Assembly (NCBI RefSeq): GCF_003182485.1
Contig: NZ_QGTX01000001.1
Location: forward strand, 1,136,001 to 1,200,000
From: Geodermatophilus normandii
GTDB taxonomy: Bacteria; Actinomycetota; Actinomycetes; Mycobacteriales; Geodermatophilaceae
DNA length: 64,000 nt
Direction of reading: 5' to 3'
Part shown: positions 15,552 to 24,798 of the stretch, piece by piece
How the letters are laid out: every line of letters starts with the position of its first letter
How positions within the stretch are numbered: position 1 is the stretch's first letter
Program-made: the position numbers and the translations under genes
Notes under the pieces: model-generated
Database searches by the model: none
What the model was told of the DNA's origin: nothing
The model's input: the letters and a program-made list of their open reading frames with translations, nothing else

Positions 15552-16234
15552 ACCTCGACGGGTCGGCGGTGCTGCACGGGTCGCCCGAGCAGGTGTGGGC
15601 GGTCCTCACCGATCCCGCCGTGCTGGCGCGGACGATCCCCGGCTGCGAGACGCTGCAGCGCACCGGCGAGGACGAGTACCGGATGGACGTCGCGGTGGGC
15701 GTGGGCGCCATCCGCGGCACCTACGCCGGGGAGGTGCGGCTGACCGACCAGCAGCCGTACTCGTCCTACGTCATGCACGCCTCGGGCGCCGGCGCGCCGG
15801 GCAACGTCCGGGCGAGGGTGACGATCGGTCTCGAGCCCACCGAGGAGGGGACGACGCTCAGCTGGTCGGCCGACGCCGTGGTGGGCGGGCCGGTGGCCGG
15901 GGTCGGGCAGCGGATGATCTCCGGCGTCGCGAAGCGGATGGCCGGCCAGTTCTTCGCCGCGGTGGACGGGGAGTTGACCTCCGGCGCGCCGGTGGAGACC
16001 GCGCCCGCGGCCGCCCGCGCCTCGTCGGCCGCGGTGAGCTCGACGGGGACGGAGCCCGCGAGCGTCCCCGCGGGGACGCCGTCCGCGTCCGCTCCGGAGG
16101 TCTTCAGCGGGACCAGGACCGCGCCCGCCGTCGCCTCGTCGGACCTGCGGACCCTCGCCGTCGGTGCGCTCGGCGGGGCCGGGCTCACCCTGCTCGGCGT
16201 CCTCGTCGGCTGGCTCCTCGGCCGCCGCCGCTAG
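15548..16234 (+). CDS. CoxG-like SRPBCC protein with C-terminal membrane anchor
   Basis: CoxG proteins are membrane-bound START-fold partners of CoxL-type molybdenum enzymes and help anchor or mature them. Residues 1-145 form the SRPBCC domain (NLDGSAVLHGSPEQVWAVL, LARTIPGCETL, AVVGGPVAGVGQRMI). A low-complexity Ala/Ser/Pro linker follows (about 146-195). The end is a single hydrophobic helix, LGGAGLTLLGVLVGWLLGRRR, with positive residues after it. GTG start overlaps the large-subunit stop. It is the last gene of the NCS2-hydroxylase operon, and a strong hairpin follows. Confidence 0.85.
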   Translation: MNLDGSAVLHGSPEQVWAVLTDPAVLARTIPGCETLQRTGEDEYRMDVAVGVGAIRGTYAGEVRLTDQQPYSSYVMHASGAGAPGNVRARVTIGLEPTEEGTTLSWSADAVVGGPVAGVGQRMISGVAKRMAGQFFAAVDGELTSGAPVETAPAAARASSAAVSSTGTEPASVPAGTPSASAPEVFSGTRTAPAVASSDLRTLAVGALGGAGLTLLGVLVGWLLGRRR

Positions 16235-16250
16235 TACTCCCGTACACGCG

Positions 16251-16290
16251 CCGAGGGCGGCCCCGGCGACAGTGCCGGGACCGCCCTCGG
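16251..16290. terminator. Hairpin terminator between convergent genes
   Basis: CCGAGGGCGG at 16251-16260 pairs with CCGCCCTCGG at 16281-16290. An inner CCCGGC/GCCGGG arm closes a 6-base loop. There is no U-tract. It lies between convergent operons and can serve both. Confidence 0.75.
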
Positions 16291-16302
16291 GCGGAGGTGC
16301 GG

Positions 16303-17637
16303 TCAGACCGGGTAGGGCTGTCCGCAGATGTCGTACGGGATGCTGGCGTCGCAGCGGTTGGCCCGGAACTCGATGTCCTCTCCAGGGGTGCCGACCGGGG
16401 TGTTCGGCACGGCCTGCGAGAGGAGGATGTCGAGCTGGACCCTCACGGGCGGGGGAGCACCTCGGAACTCGAAGCCGTGGTTGTCGCCGAACCAGTTGGC
16501 CACCACGTCCACCCGGTCCACCGGGCCGGGATCGACCCCGCCTGGGGTGAAGGGCTCGAACGTGAGCATGACGAGCCCGCCGGACGGGAAGGTCAGCGGC
16601 CCGGCGCCCTGCGGCGGCGCCGCCTTGTTGTCGCGGATGACGTTGGCCGTGAACCGCACGTCGGTCATGTTCACGACCGCCATGCCGACACCGGAGATGC
16701 GCTGGTCGCCGTTGGGGCCCTGCAGGCAGTACCGGTTGTTCGCCGCCGAGACGTTGGCGCTGATCTTCCAGTCCCCGGCCTCGACGTTAGGCGGCGACCC
16801 GGGGATCTCCGTGAAGGAGTCGTCGAAGGCCAGGATGCCGATGCAGTTGCCGGACAGGTGGTTGGCATCCACCCGGCCGCCGCTGGACTCGCGGAGGAAG
16901 ATCCCGAGGTTGTAGCCGCGCACCCGGTTCCCGGCGATGAACGTCCCCGAGTCAGCCGAGTCACCGACGGAGATCCCCGCGGTCCCGGCGTCCGGCGCCA
17001 GCGGGTTCGTGGACCGGTCGATGCCCTCCTCGACATTGCCGACCACGTGGATGTTGCGCGAGTTGGCGCCGAGGATCCCGTACCGGTCGTGACCGACGCC
17101 CTTGGTGTTGGTCACGGTCAAGCCGTCCGCACCCCAGGCGGCGATGCCGTTGGCCGTGTGGTTCCTCGTCTGCAGGTCCTTGACGACCACAGGGCTGTCC
17201 GGGTTGAGGAAGAACAGCCCGGAGACGTTGTCGTCCAGGGTGTCCTGCGGGTCGTCATCCTCTTGGTCGGCGTCGTCGGTGGCCTGCCAGCAGGGGATCC
17301 CCCTGGGGTCCGTCGGCACGACACCGATGTCCCACTTGATGATCGTCCGGTCGCGTCCGGCGCCACGGATGGTCAGACCCTTGTCCTGGATGCAGACGGC
17401 CTCGTTGTAGGTGCCCGCAGCGATCCGGATGGTGTCGCCGGAGTTGGCGTCCTCGACGGCGTCCTGGATCGACGTGTAATGGCCAGGTCCGACGTGCAGG
17501 GTGCGGCCGTCACCGCCGCCGTGCGCCGAGGCGATGCCCGCAGGGAGGGCGGCGAAGAGGAGGACACCCGCGCCGGCCGCCGCCAGAACACGTGATCTGG
17601 CGCGGGTCCTCGTCCTCGTCGTCGTGGATGGGTCCAT
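16303..17637 (-). CDS. Secreted right-handed beta-helix repeat protein (NosD/pectate-lyase-like fold)
   Basis: The 444-residue product has a signal peptide (residues about 1-39: Arg/Thr-rich start, hydrophobic VLAAAGAGVLLFAALPAG, cleavage after ASA). The mature part opens with HVGPGHYTSIQDAVEDANSG and TIRIAAGTYNEAV, the standard entry into a parallel beta-helix. Repeated strand-turn units follow, such as GLTIRGAGRDRT, NGIAAWGADGLTVTNT, RNIHVVGNV, GGRVDANHLSGNCIGI and VRFTANVIRDN. Such proteins are carbohydrate-active or surface proteins; no catalytic site is clear. ATG 17637 follows AGAGAGG. Acts outside the cell, role unknown. Confidence 0.8.
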   Translation of the reverse strand: MDPSTTTRTRTRARSRVLAAAGAGVLLFAALPAGIASAHGGGDGRTLHVGPGHYTSIQDAVEDANSGDTIRIAAGTYNEAVCIQDKGLTIRGAGRDRTIIKWDIGVVPTDPRGIPCWQATDDADQEDDDPQDTLDDNVSGLFFLNPDSPVVVKDLQTRNHTANGIAAWGADGLTVTNTKGVGHDRYGILGANSRNIHVVGNVEEGIDRSTNPLAPDAGTAGISVGDSADSGTFIAGNRVRGYNLGIFLRESSGGRVDANHLSGNCIGILAFDDSFTEIPGSPPNVEAGDWKISANVSAANNRYCLQGPNGDQRISGVGMAVVNMTDVRFTANVIRDNKAAPPQGAGPLTFPSGGLVMLTFEPFTPGGVDPGPVDRVDVVANWFGDNHGFEFRGAPPPVRVQLDILLSQAVPNTPVGTPGEDIEFRANRCDASIPYDICGQPYPV

Positions 17638-17958
17638 GGGTGGCCTCTCTCGTCTGCGCGGCGTCCCTGACGGACGCTCGGGAGCGGGGACAGGAGCACG
17701 GGCGACCTGTGAGGTGCCTGGCAACGCGGCAGACGATCCCTGTGAGCGCGGCGCCGTCCAAGCGGTCCCGGGTATGAACGTGGGTCCACCGGAGGTCGTA
17801 CGACCGGCTCGCGGGGAGGCCGTCCGGACCCCGTGGTGGAGCCGGGTGTCCACCTCGGGAGGGGCCCTCCCCCACAGGTCGCACGCCCCGGGTCGGATTC
17901 GGCACGAAGGCCCCTCGGAGCGTCGACATCCCGGGCGCGCCACGGGCACAGTCCCCGC
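17638..17958. other. Divergent intergenic region, no gene seen
   Basis: 321 bases between the divergent beta-helix and ABC ATPase genes. I see no convincing ORF or RNA. It should contain both promoters, but no clear -35/-10 pair or operator was found by eye. Confidence 0.5.
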
Positions 17959-18968
<1,010 letters not shown>

Positions 18969-18972
<4 letters not shown>

Positions 18973-19850
18973 GCGTCGCGACCGCGTTCGCGGGGCGGCC
19001 CGTGCGCACCTCCGGGTCCCTGCCGTCGATCGTCCGCGCCGAGCTGCTCAAGCTGCGACGCCGCCCGGCCACCTGGGTGCTGCTGGGGCTGTGGCCGGCC
19101 CTGCAGCTGGTGTTCAGCCTGCTCATCCCCTACATCAGCTACCGCCGGGGCTCCTCCTTCGAGGGCATCCCACCCGAGCAGGTCCTGGCCACCACGCTCC
19201 CCGACCGGTTGGTCGGCAACGCGCTGTCGGGCCTGCCGCTGTTCGGCGGCGCGCTGCTGCTCACCCTCGGCGCCCTGCTGGCCGGCAGCGAGTACGGCTG
19301 GGGGACGCTCAAGTCGCTGCTGGCCCAGGGGCCGCGGCGGACGACCGTCCTCGCCGGGCAGGTGCTGGCGCTGCTCACCGTCCTCGCCGGCACGGTCGCG
19401 TTCAGCCTCGCGCTCACCGCCGGCGCCAGCGCGCTCATCGCCGGTGCGGAGGGGGCACCGGCGGACTGGCCGGCGCTCGGCGAGCTCGCCCGCGGCTTCG
19501 GCGGCGGACTCCTCGTGGCCGCCACCTGGGGCGTGCTCGGCATGCTGCTCGGCACGGCGCTGCGCGGCACGGCGCTGGCCATCGGGCTCGGGCTGGTGTG
19601 GGTGCTCGCCGTCGAGAGCCTGGTCGTCAACGTGGCCGCACCGCTGCTGGAGGTCTTCGACACCCTGCAGCGGGCGCTGCCGGGCGTGAACGCCGGCTCG
19701 CTGGTGGCCGCGCTGGCCGGGGGCACGGTGCGGACCCCGGGCGTCGTCGCGGTCGTCGACGGCGGCCAGGCCGCCTGGGTGCTCGGCGCGTTCCTCGCCG
19801 GCGCGATCGCCCTGACCGGCCTGCTGCTCGCCCGCCGCGACCTCTCCTGA
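18969..19850 (+). CDS. ABC transporter permease (ABC-2 type)
   Basis: Membrane partner of the preceding ATPase. The 293 residues begin with a cytoplasmic stretch (SIVRAELLKLRRRPATWVLLG) and hold about six hydrophobic segments, among them LFGGALLLTLGALLAGSEYGWGTL, where the small periplasmic/cytoplasmic motif EYGWGTLKSLL is typical of ABC-2 permeases. The C-terminal segment AWVLGAFLAGAIALTGLLLARR ends the protein. GTG start overlaps the ATPase stop. Confidence 0.87.
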
Positions 19851-19878
19851 GCCCCGGGCCCCGGGCGGGGAGCGTGGA

Positions 19879-19983
19879 GGTCGGGGCCGCCTGGGTCGGG
19901 GCCGCCTGGGTCGGGGCCGCCTGGGTCGGGGCCGCCTGGGTCGTGGCCGCCTGGGTCGTGGCCGCCTGGGTCGGGGCCGCCTG
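19879..19983. repeat. Seven-copy 15-bp tandem repeat
   Basis: Seven head-to-tail copies of GGTCGGGGCCGCCTG, two of which carry a G-to-T change, plus a degenerate eighth copy. It lies between the permease stop and the convergent response-regulator stop. A multiple of three, it stays open in several frames but belongs to no recognisable protein. Probably a variable-number repeat. Confidence 0.9.
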
Positions 19984-19994
19984 GGTCGTGGTGT

Positions 19995-20807
19995 CTAGGC
20001 CGCCGGTGAGCGGTCGCGGTTGACGAGGATGGCCAGCTGGGTCCGGCTGCGGACGCCGAGCCGCCGCATGGAGGCGGTGAGGTGGCTCTTCACGGTCGCG
20101 AGGCTGAGGAACAGCCGCCGGGCGATCTCCTCGTTGCTCAGCCCCTGCGCCACCAGCTCGGCGACCTCGCGCTGCCGGTCGGTGAGCCGGTCCAGCGCCC
20201 GGTCGTCGGTCTCGGCCGGCGTCGACGGGTCGGTCAGGTAGCGCACCAGTTGGCTCGTGGCCGAGGAGTCGATGGCCGGCTCGTGGCGGGCCAGGGCGCG
20301 CACGGCCTCGACCAGCCGGGCGGCGCCCGAGCACCGGGGCAGGTAGCCCCGCACCCCGGCGCGCAGCACCTGCACGAGCTCGGGTCCGCACTCCTCGCGC
20401 GGCTCGGCGAGCACGAGCACCGAGGTCCCCCGGCCGCACAGCTCGCGCAGCACGGGCAGCGTGGGTCCGTCCACGAGGCCCTGCCGGGCGACGACGACCT
20501 GGGTGGGCACGGCCTCGACGGCCGCGAGCGCCCCCGGCAGGTGGTCGGTCTCGGCGACCACCGCCATGTCCGGCTCGGCCTCGAGGACCTCCCGCAGCCC
20601 CAGCCGGAAGACCTCGCGGTCCTCGCAGAGCAGCACGCGGACGAGGCTGGAGGGCGGCCGGATGGCGAGCGGACGCGCCGGGCGCGGCAGGGGCGGGCCC
20701 GGGCGGCCCCACCGGCCCGGGGCCGGCACGGCCGGCGCCGGTCCGACCGGCCGTCGCGGGCGCGGCGCCATGGGGCCTGGACCCCTCTGCACGTCGTCGG
20801 AACCCAT
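19995..20807 (-). CDS. Atypical NarL/LuxR-family response regulator, no phospho-acceptor Asp
   Basis: A 270-residue regulator: Pro/Arg-rich N-terminal tail (about 1-52), receiver-like domain (about 55-165) and LuxR helix-turn-helix (about 195-258, LTDRQREVAELVAQGLSNEEIARRLFLSLATVKSHL). The receiver keeps the acidic pair (LLCEDREVF) but, where a normal receiver has the phosphorylated Asp after strand 3, the sequence is QVVVARQGLVDG. So phosphorylation is unlikely. Such orphan regulators in secondary-metabolite clusters (for example JadR1, RedZ) respond to ligands instead. ATG 20807 is preferred for its AGGGGGAC site. Likely pathway regulator of the adjacent polyketide genes (inference). Confidence 0.82.
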   Translation of the reverse strand: MGSDDVQRGPGPMAPRPRRPVGPAPAVPAPGRWGRPGPPLPRPARPLAIRPPSSLVRVLLCEDREVFRLGLREVLEAEPDMAVVAETDHLPGALAAVEAVPTQVVVARQGLVDGPTLPVLRELCGRGTSVLVLAEPREECGPELVQVLRAGVRGYLPRCSGAARLVEAVRALARHEPAIDSSATSQLVRYLTDPSTPAETDDRALDRLTDRQREVAELVAQGLSNEEIARRLFLSLATVKSHLTASMRRLGVRSRTQLAILVNRDRSPAA

Positions 20808-21034
20808 CTGTGTCCCCCTGCCCGGTTGGCTGACGGGTCGGAGCCGGGACATCCAGCTGTACGGAACCCGTCCGTCTCAGCGGACCCGCCGAACGGTAGC
20901 GCACAACCATCCGGCGTTGACAGGGAATCTGCACGCTGTTCACAGCTTCCGTCCAGACTTCTGTGCGGGCGTACCGGAACTCGCCCGGAGCCCCCGCCGG
21001 GCCGATACGCACCGTGGCGACCCGTGTACGGAGC

Positions 21035-21769
21035 TCAGCCCCTGACGGGCCCGACCTCCCAGCCGGCGCCGGGCCGGGTCCGGCGGTTCACGTGGATGGC
21101 CAGCTGCGTCCGGTCACGGAGCCCGAGCCGCCGGAGGGCGACCGTGATGTGGCCCTTGACGGTGGCGCGGCTGACCTCCAGCCGCGCGGCGATCTCCGCG
21201 TTGGTCAGTCCCTCTGCCACCAGCTCCGAGACGGCCTGCTGCCGGGCGGTCAGCGCGTTGCGCCCGCCCGGCTCGTCGGCCGCGGACGCCGTCCGGGCGC
21301 CGTCGAGGTGGTGCAGCAGCTCGCCGGTGACGGCCGCGTCGAGCAGCGTCTCCCCGCGCACCACCGCGCGCACGCCCTCGACCAGGCGGTCGGAGCTGAC
21401 GGTCGTGTAGACGTAGCCGCGCGCGCCGGCGCGGAGGGCCTCGACCAGGTCCCCGCCGCTGCCGGCCTCGCCGAGCAGGATGACCCGGGTCCCCGCCTCG
21501 GTCAGCGCCCGCACCAGCTCGGTCATCGCCGGCCCCTGGGTGCCGAGGCCGAGCAGGGTGACGTCGGGGCGCTGCTCGGTCGCCAGCTCCAGCGCCTGAC
21601 CGGCGTCGGCGGCCTCGGCGACGACGGCGAGGTCCGGCGCCCAGCGCAGGACGGCCCGCAGCCCGTGCCGGAGCACCTCGTGGTCGTCGCAGATGAGGAC
21701 ACGGGCCGGGGGACCGGCTCGCCGGGACACGTCCCGGGGTCGCGGGACGGTCTCCTCCGGCTCGCCCAT
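21035..21769 (-). CDS. Second atypical NarL/LuxR-family response regulator
   Basis: Paralogue of the neighbouring regulator, 244 residues. Receiver domain about 22-140 with an intact acidic pair (VLICDDHEVLRHG), but the phospho-acceptor position reads VTLLGLGTQG, Gly in place of Asp. The LuxR DNA-binding domain spans about 170-232 (LTARQQAVSELVAEGLTNAEIAARLEVSRATVKGHI). ATG with GGAGCTGAGG upstream. It is transcribed away from the polyketide operon across a 398-base gap, the usual arrangement for a cluster-situated regulator. Its likely target is that divergent promoter (inference). Confidence 0.83.
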   Translation of the reverse strand: MGEPEETVPRPRDVSRRAGPPARVLICDDHEVLRHGLRAVLRWAPDLAVVAEAADAGQALELATEQRPDVTLLGLGTQGPAMTELVRALTEAGTRVILLGEAGSGGDLVEALRAGARGYVYTTVSSDRLVEGVRAVVRGETLLDAAVTGELLHHLDGARTASAADEPGGRNALTARQQAVSELVAEGLTNAEIAARLEVSRATVKGHITVALRRLGLRDRTQLAIHVNRRTRPGAGWEVGPVRG

Positions 21770-22167
21770 GCCTCAGCTCCGCTCCCGTCCGGCCCCCGCG
21801 CCGTTGATGCAGGACCCGGAAGCTAGCGACGCCCGGTCACCCGCCGCCACCGGTCCGCGACGCGGCGAGCGCGAAGGGCCGCCGGATTCATACCCGGGTC
21901 GTGGTCCGCCAGTCCGGAAGGACGGCTCCGGCCCGCCCCGGGGCGCTGGGCCGGAGGACGTGCCACCCCCTCCGGCCGGAGGCCGTCCCGGTGAGCACGC
22001 CTCCCCTCCCCCGGGCGGGCCCGCCGAATCCGACCCGTGGCGGTGTCCGGCGGCCCCGCCGCCGCCCTAGCGTCGCCGCACACCGGTCCCCCGGCCCGCC
22101 GGCCGCACCGGTCCGCCGTCCACCGGCCGGCCGGCCCCCGCCGGCCCACAGCGACGCTGGAGTGCCC
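21770..22167. other. Divergent control region of the polyketide operon
   Basis: 398 bases without a supportable gene between the second regulator and the first polyketide gene. It must hold the operon promoter. The stretch is extremely GC-rich, with several G/C-only hairpins, and I could not fix a -35/-10 pair. Confidence 0.5.
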
Positions 22168-22494
22168 GTGCACCAGACCATGATCATCGCGAAGATGACG
22201 CCCACCGACGCAGACCGCGTCGCCGACGTCTTCGCCCGCTCCGACGCGACGTCGATGCCGTACGAGATCGGGGTGCAGCACCGGTCGCTGTTCACCTTCC
22301 ACGGCCTCTACGTGCACCTGATCGAGTTCGACCGTCCCGAGCAGGAGGCCATGGCGGTCGCGCAGAGCCTGCCGGCCTTCCGGGCGGTCAGCGAGGAACT
22401 GCGGCCCTACATCACCGCCTACGACCCGAACTGGAAGTCCCCGCGCGACGCGATGGCCCGTCGCTTCTACGAGTGGTCGGCGGAGCGGTCGTGA
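22168..22494 (+). CDS. TcmI-family type II polyketide cyclase
   Basis: Small ferredoxin-like cyclase that closes later rings of an aromatic polyketide, as TcmI or WhiE-ORFVII. In 108 residues the family pattern is clear: MIIAKMTPTDADRVADVFARSD, then IGVQHRSLFTFHGLYVHLIE, with a C-terminal YITAYDPNWKSPRDAMARRFYEW. GTG 22168 is preferred (GGAG six bases upstream). GTG 22162 and ATG 22180 are alternatives. The stop overlaps the GTG of accDA, making this the first gene of the polyketide operon. Confidence 0.87.
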   Translation: MHQTMIIAKMTPTDADRVADVFARSDATSMPYEIGVQHRSLFTFHGLYVHLIEFDRPEQEAMAVAQSLPAFRAVSEELRPYITAYDPNWKSPRDAMARRFYEWSAERS

Positions 22495-24272
22495 CCGCGA
22501 CGACCCCGGCCCGGCCCGCCAGCGCGGCGGCCGGGCCGGTGGACTGGGTGAGCTGCCCGAGCTGCGGCTGGCTGCTCTACCGCAAGCGCCTGGACCGCAA
22601 CCTCTCGGTCTGCCCCGAGTGCGACCACCACCTGCGACTCGGCGCCCGCGCCCGGATCGCGCTCCTGGCCGACGACGACAGCTTCGACGAGCGGGCCTGT
22701 CCCCCGGGCCCCCCGGACCCGCTGGACTTCACCGACCTGCGCGACTACCGCGAGCGGCTGCTCGAGGCCGCGGGCCGCTCGGGCGAGAGCGAGGCCGTCG
22801 TCCTCGGCACCGCCCGCATCGGCGGCACCCCGGTGGTGCTGGCCGCGATGGACTTCGGGTTCCTCGGCGGCTCGATGGGCGTCGAGGTCGGCCGCCGGGT
22901 CACCGCGGCCGCCGACCTCGCGCTGCAGCTCGGCCTGCCCCTGGTGACCGTCTGTGCCAGTGGCGGCGCCCGCATGCAGGAGGGCGTGTTCTCGCTGTTC
23001 CAGATGGCGCGGGTCAGCCACGCCTTCGCACGGCTGCACGAGGCGGGCCTGCTGTCGGTCTGCGTGCTCACCGACCCCACCTACGGCGGGGTGTCGGCGT
23101 CCTTCGCCACCCTGGCGGCCGTCCTGGTCGGGGAGCGGGGCGCGCACGTCGGCTTCGCCGGTCCGCGGGTGGTGCAGGAGACCATCCGCGCCGAGCTGCC
23201 CAGCGACTTCCAGACGGCGGAGTTCCTGCTGGCCCACGGCCTGGTCGACCGGGTGGAGAGCCGCGCGGAGCTGCGCCCGCTGCTGGTGCGGCTGCTCGAG
23301 CTGCACGGCCCCCGCCCGGAGCCGGCCCCGACCGCCCCCCGGGCGCCGGAGGCGGTCCCGGCCGCCGCCGGGACCGACGACGACCACGGACACGGCGACG
23401 AGGACGGCGCCCGCCCGGAGCTCGACGCCTGGGACGTCGTCCAGCGGGCCCGGGTCACCGGCCGGCCGACGACGCTGGACTACCTGCACACCGCCTTCGA
23501 CGACTTCGTCGAGCTGCACGGGGACCGTGCGTTCGCCGACGACCCCGCCGTCGTGGGCGGGGTGGCCGTGCTCGACGGCCGGCGCGTCGTGGTGATCGGC
23601 CACGAGAAGGGCCACACGGTGCGCGAGCGGGTGGCCCGCAACTTCGGCATGCCGCACCCCGAGGGCTACCGCAAGGCGATGCGCCTCATGGGCCACGCCG
23701 AGACCTTCGGCCTGCCGGTGGTCACCCTCGTCGACACCCCCGGCGCGCACCCCGGCCCGGCGGCGGAGGAGCGCGGCCAGGCGCACGCCATCGCCGAGAT
23801 CATCATGCGCAGCAGCCGGCTGCGGGTCCCCGTCGTCGCGGTGCTGACCGGCGAGGGCGGCAGCGGCGGTGCGCTGGCGCTGTGCACCTCCGACCGGCTG
23901 CTGGTCCTGGAGAACGCCTACCTGTCGGTGATCAGCCCGGAGGGCTGCGCGGCGATCCTCTGGCGGACGGCGACCGCGGCACCCACGGCCGCGCGCGCCA
24001 TGCGGCTCGGGGCGGCGCACCTGCGCGACAGCGGCATCGCCACCTCGGTGGTGCCCGAGCCGCCCGGCGGCGCGCACACCGATCCGCTCGCGGCCGCCGC
24101 CATGGTCCGCGCGGCCCTGGTGCGCGAGCTGGACGAGCTGAGCCGGCTCGACGTCGCCACCCTGCTCGACTCGCGCGCCGCGCGGCTGTCGCGCATCGGC
24201 GGCGACGGCGACCGGCCGCTGCGCGTCGTCGCACCCGTCCCCGAGGGGGGTGCCGGCGATGCGGCCCGCTGA
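22491..24272 (+). CDS. accDA: Acetyl-CoA carboxylase carboxyltransferase, beta-alpha fusion (AccDA)
   Basis: Carboxyltransferase that moves CO2 from carboxybiotin to acetyl-CoA to give malonyl-CoA. In the 593-residue fusion, an AccD half comes first, with a four-cysteine zinc finger (CPSCGWLLYRK, CPECDHHLRLG) at residues about 20-45 and TVCASGGARMQEG near 160. A Pro/Asp-rich linker (about 275-310) leads to the AccA half, with DYLHTAFDDFVELHGDRAF, HEKGHTVRERVARNFGMPHPEG (split) and PVVAVLTGEGGSGGALAL. The order and completeness match a dedicated bacterial-type ACC. Located in the polyketide operon, it should supply malonyl-CoA for chain extension. Confidence 0.9.
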   Translation: MTATTPARPASAAAGPVDWVSCPSCGWLLYRKRLDRNLSVCPECDHHLRLGARARIALLADDDSFDERACPPGPPDPLDFTDLRDYRERLLEAAGRSGESEAVVLGTARIGGTPVVLAAMDFGFLGGSMGVEVGRRVTAAADLALQLGLPLVTVCASGGARMQEGVFSLFQMARVSHAFARLHEAGLLSVCVLTDPTYGGVSASFATLAAVLVGERGAHVGFAGPRVVQETIRAELPSDFQTAEFLLAHGLVDRVESRAELRPLLVRLLELHGPRPEPAPTAPRAPEAVPAAAGTDDDHGHGDEDGARPELDAWDVVQRARVTGRPTTLDYLHTAFDDFVELHGDRAFADDPAVVGGVAVLDGRRVVVIGHEKGHTVRERVARNFGMPHPEGYRKAMRLMGHAETFGLPVVTLVDTPGAHPGPAAEERGQAHAIAEIIMRSSRLRVPVVAVLTGEGGSGGALALCTSDRLLVLENAYLSVISPEGCAAILWRTATAAPTAARAMRLGAAHLRDSGIATSVVPEPPGGAHTDPLAAAAMVRAALVRELDELSRLDVATLLDSRAARLSRIGGDGDRPLRVVAPVPEGGAGDAAR

Positions 24273-24303
24273 GCTGTCGCCGAGGTCGGGATCGGAGGAC
24301 GCC

Positions 24304-24798
24304 GTGACGGCCGAGGAGGACCGCAGCCTGCGGGACGAGGTCGTGGACCTCGCCCGGGCGCTGCCCGGTCCGCTGCGGCGGCTGACCGTCCGCAGCGGGA
24401 ACCGCGCGGTCGAGGTCGAGTGGGCGACCGACACCCTGCCCGCGGCCGCTGCCCCGGCGCCGGTGCCCGGCGGGCTCCAGGCGGTGGCCTCGCCGCCCAC
24501 CGCGGTGCCGGACCCCCCGGAGGAGGCGCCCGAGGTCCCCGAGGGGACCGTCGCCGTGCGGGCGCCGCTGGTGGGCACCTTCTACGCCGCGCCCTCGCCC
24601 GGCGCCGAGCCCTTCGTGCGGGTCGGCGACGAGGTCGAGACCGGTCAGACGCTCGGGATCGTCGAGGCGATGAAGCTGATGAACCCGATCGTGGCCGACT
24701 CCGCGGGCGTGGTGGCCGAGATCCGGGTCGGCGACGCCGAGTCGGTCGAGTACGACCAGGTGCTGCTGCTCCTGCGCCCACCCGGGGGACCGCGGTGA
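24304..24798 (+). CDS. accB: Biotin carboxyl carrier protein of acetyl-CoA carboxylase
   Basis: Carries biotin between the biotin carboxylase and carboxyltransferase. 164 residues: N-terminal helical part, a Pro/Ala-rich linker (about 45-80), then the biotinyl domain with VRAPLVGTFYAAPSPGAEPFV and the EAMKLMN motif, whose Lys is the biotinylation site, near residue 122. GTG 24304 is preferred because GGAGGAC lies six bases upstream. ATG 24259, inside the end of accDA, is possible. The stop overlaps the GTG of the biotin carboxylase. Confidence 0.88.
   Translation: MTAEEDRSLRDEVVDLARALPGPLRRLTVRSGNRAVEVEWATDTLPAAAAPAPVPGGLQAVASPPTAVPDPPEEAPEVPEGTVAVRAPLVGTFYAAPSPGAEPFVRVGDEVETGQTLGIVEAMKLMNPIVADSAGVVAEIRVGDAESVEYDQVLLLLRPPGGPR

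Noticed and set aside
19879-19983. Repeat array as coding sequence (GAAWV or TQAAP repeats)
   Set aside because: Neither frame has a supportable start or flanking domain; both adjacent genes end before it.
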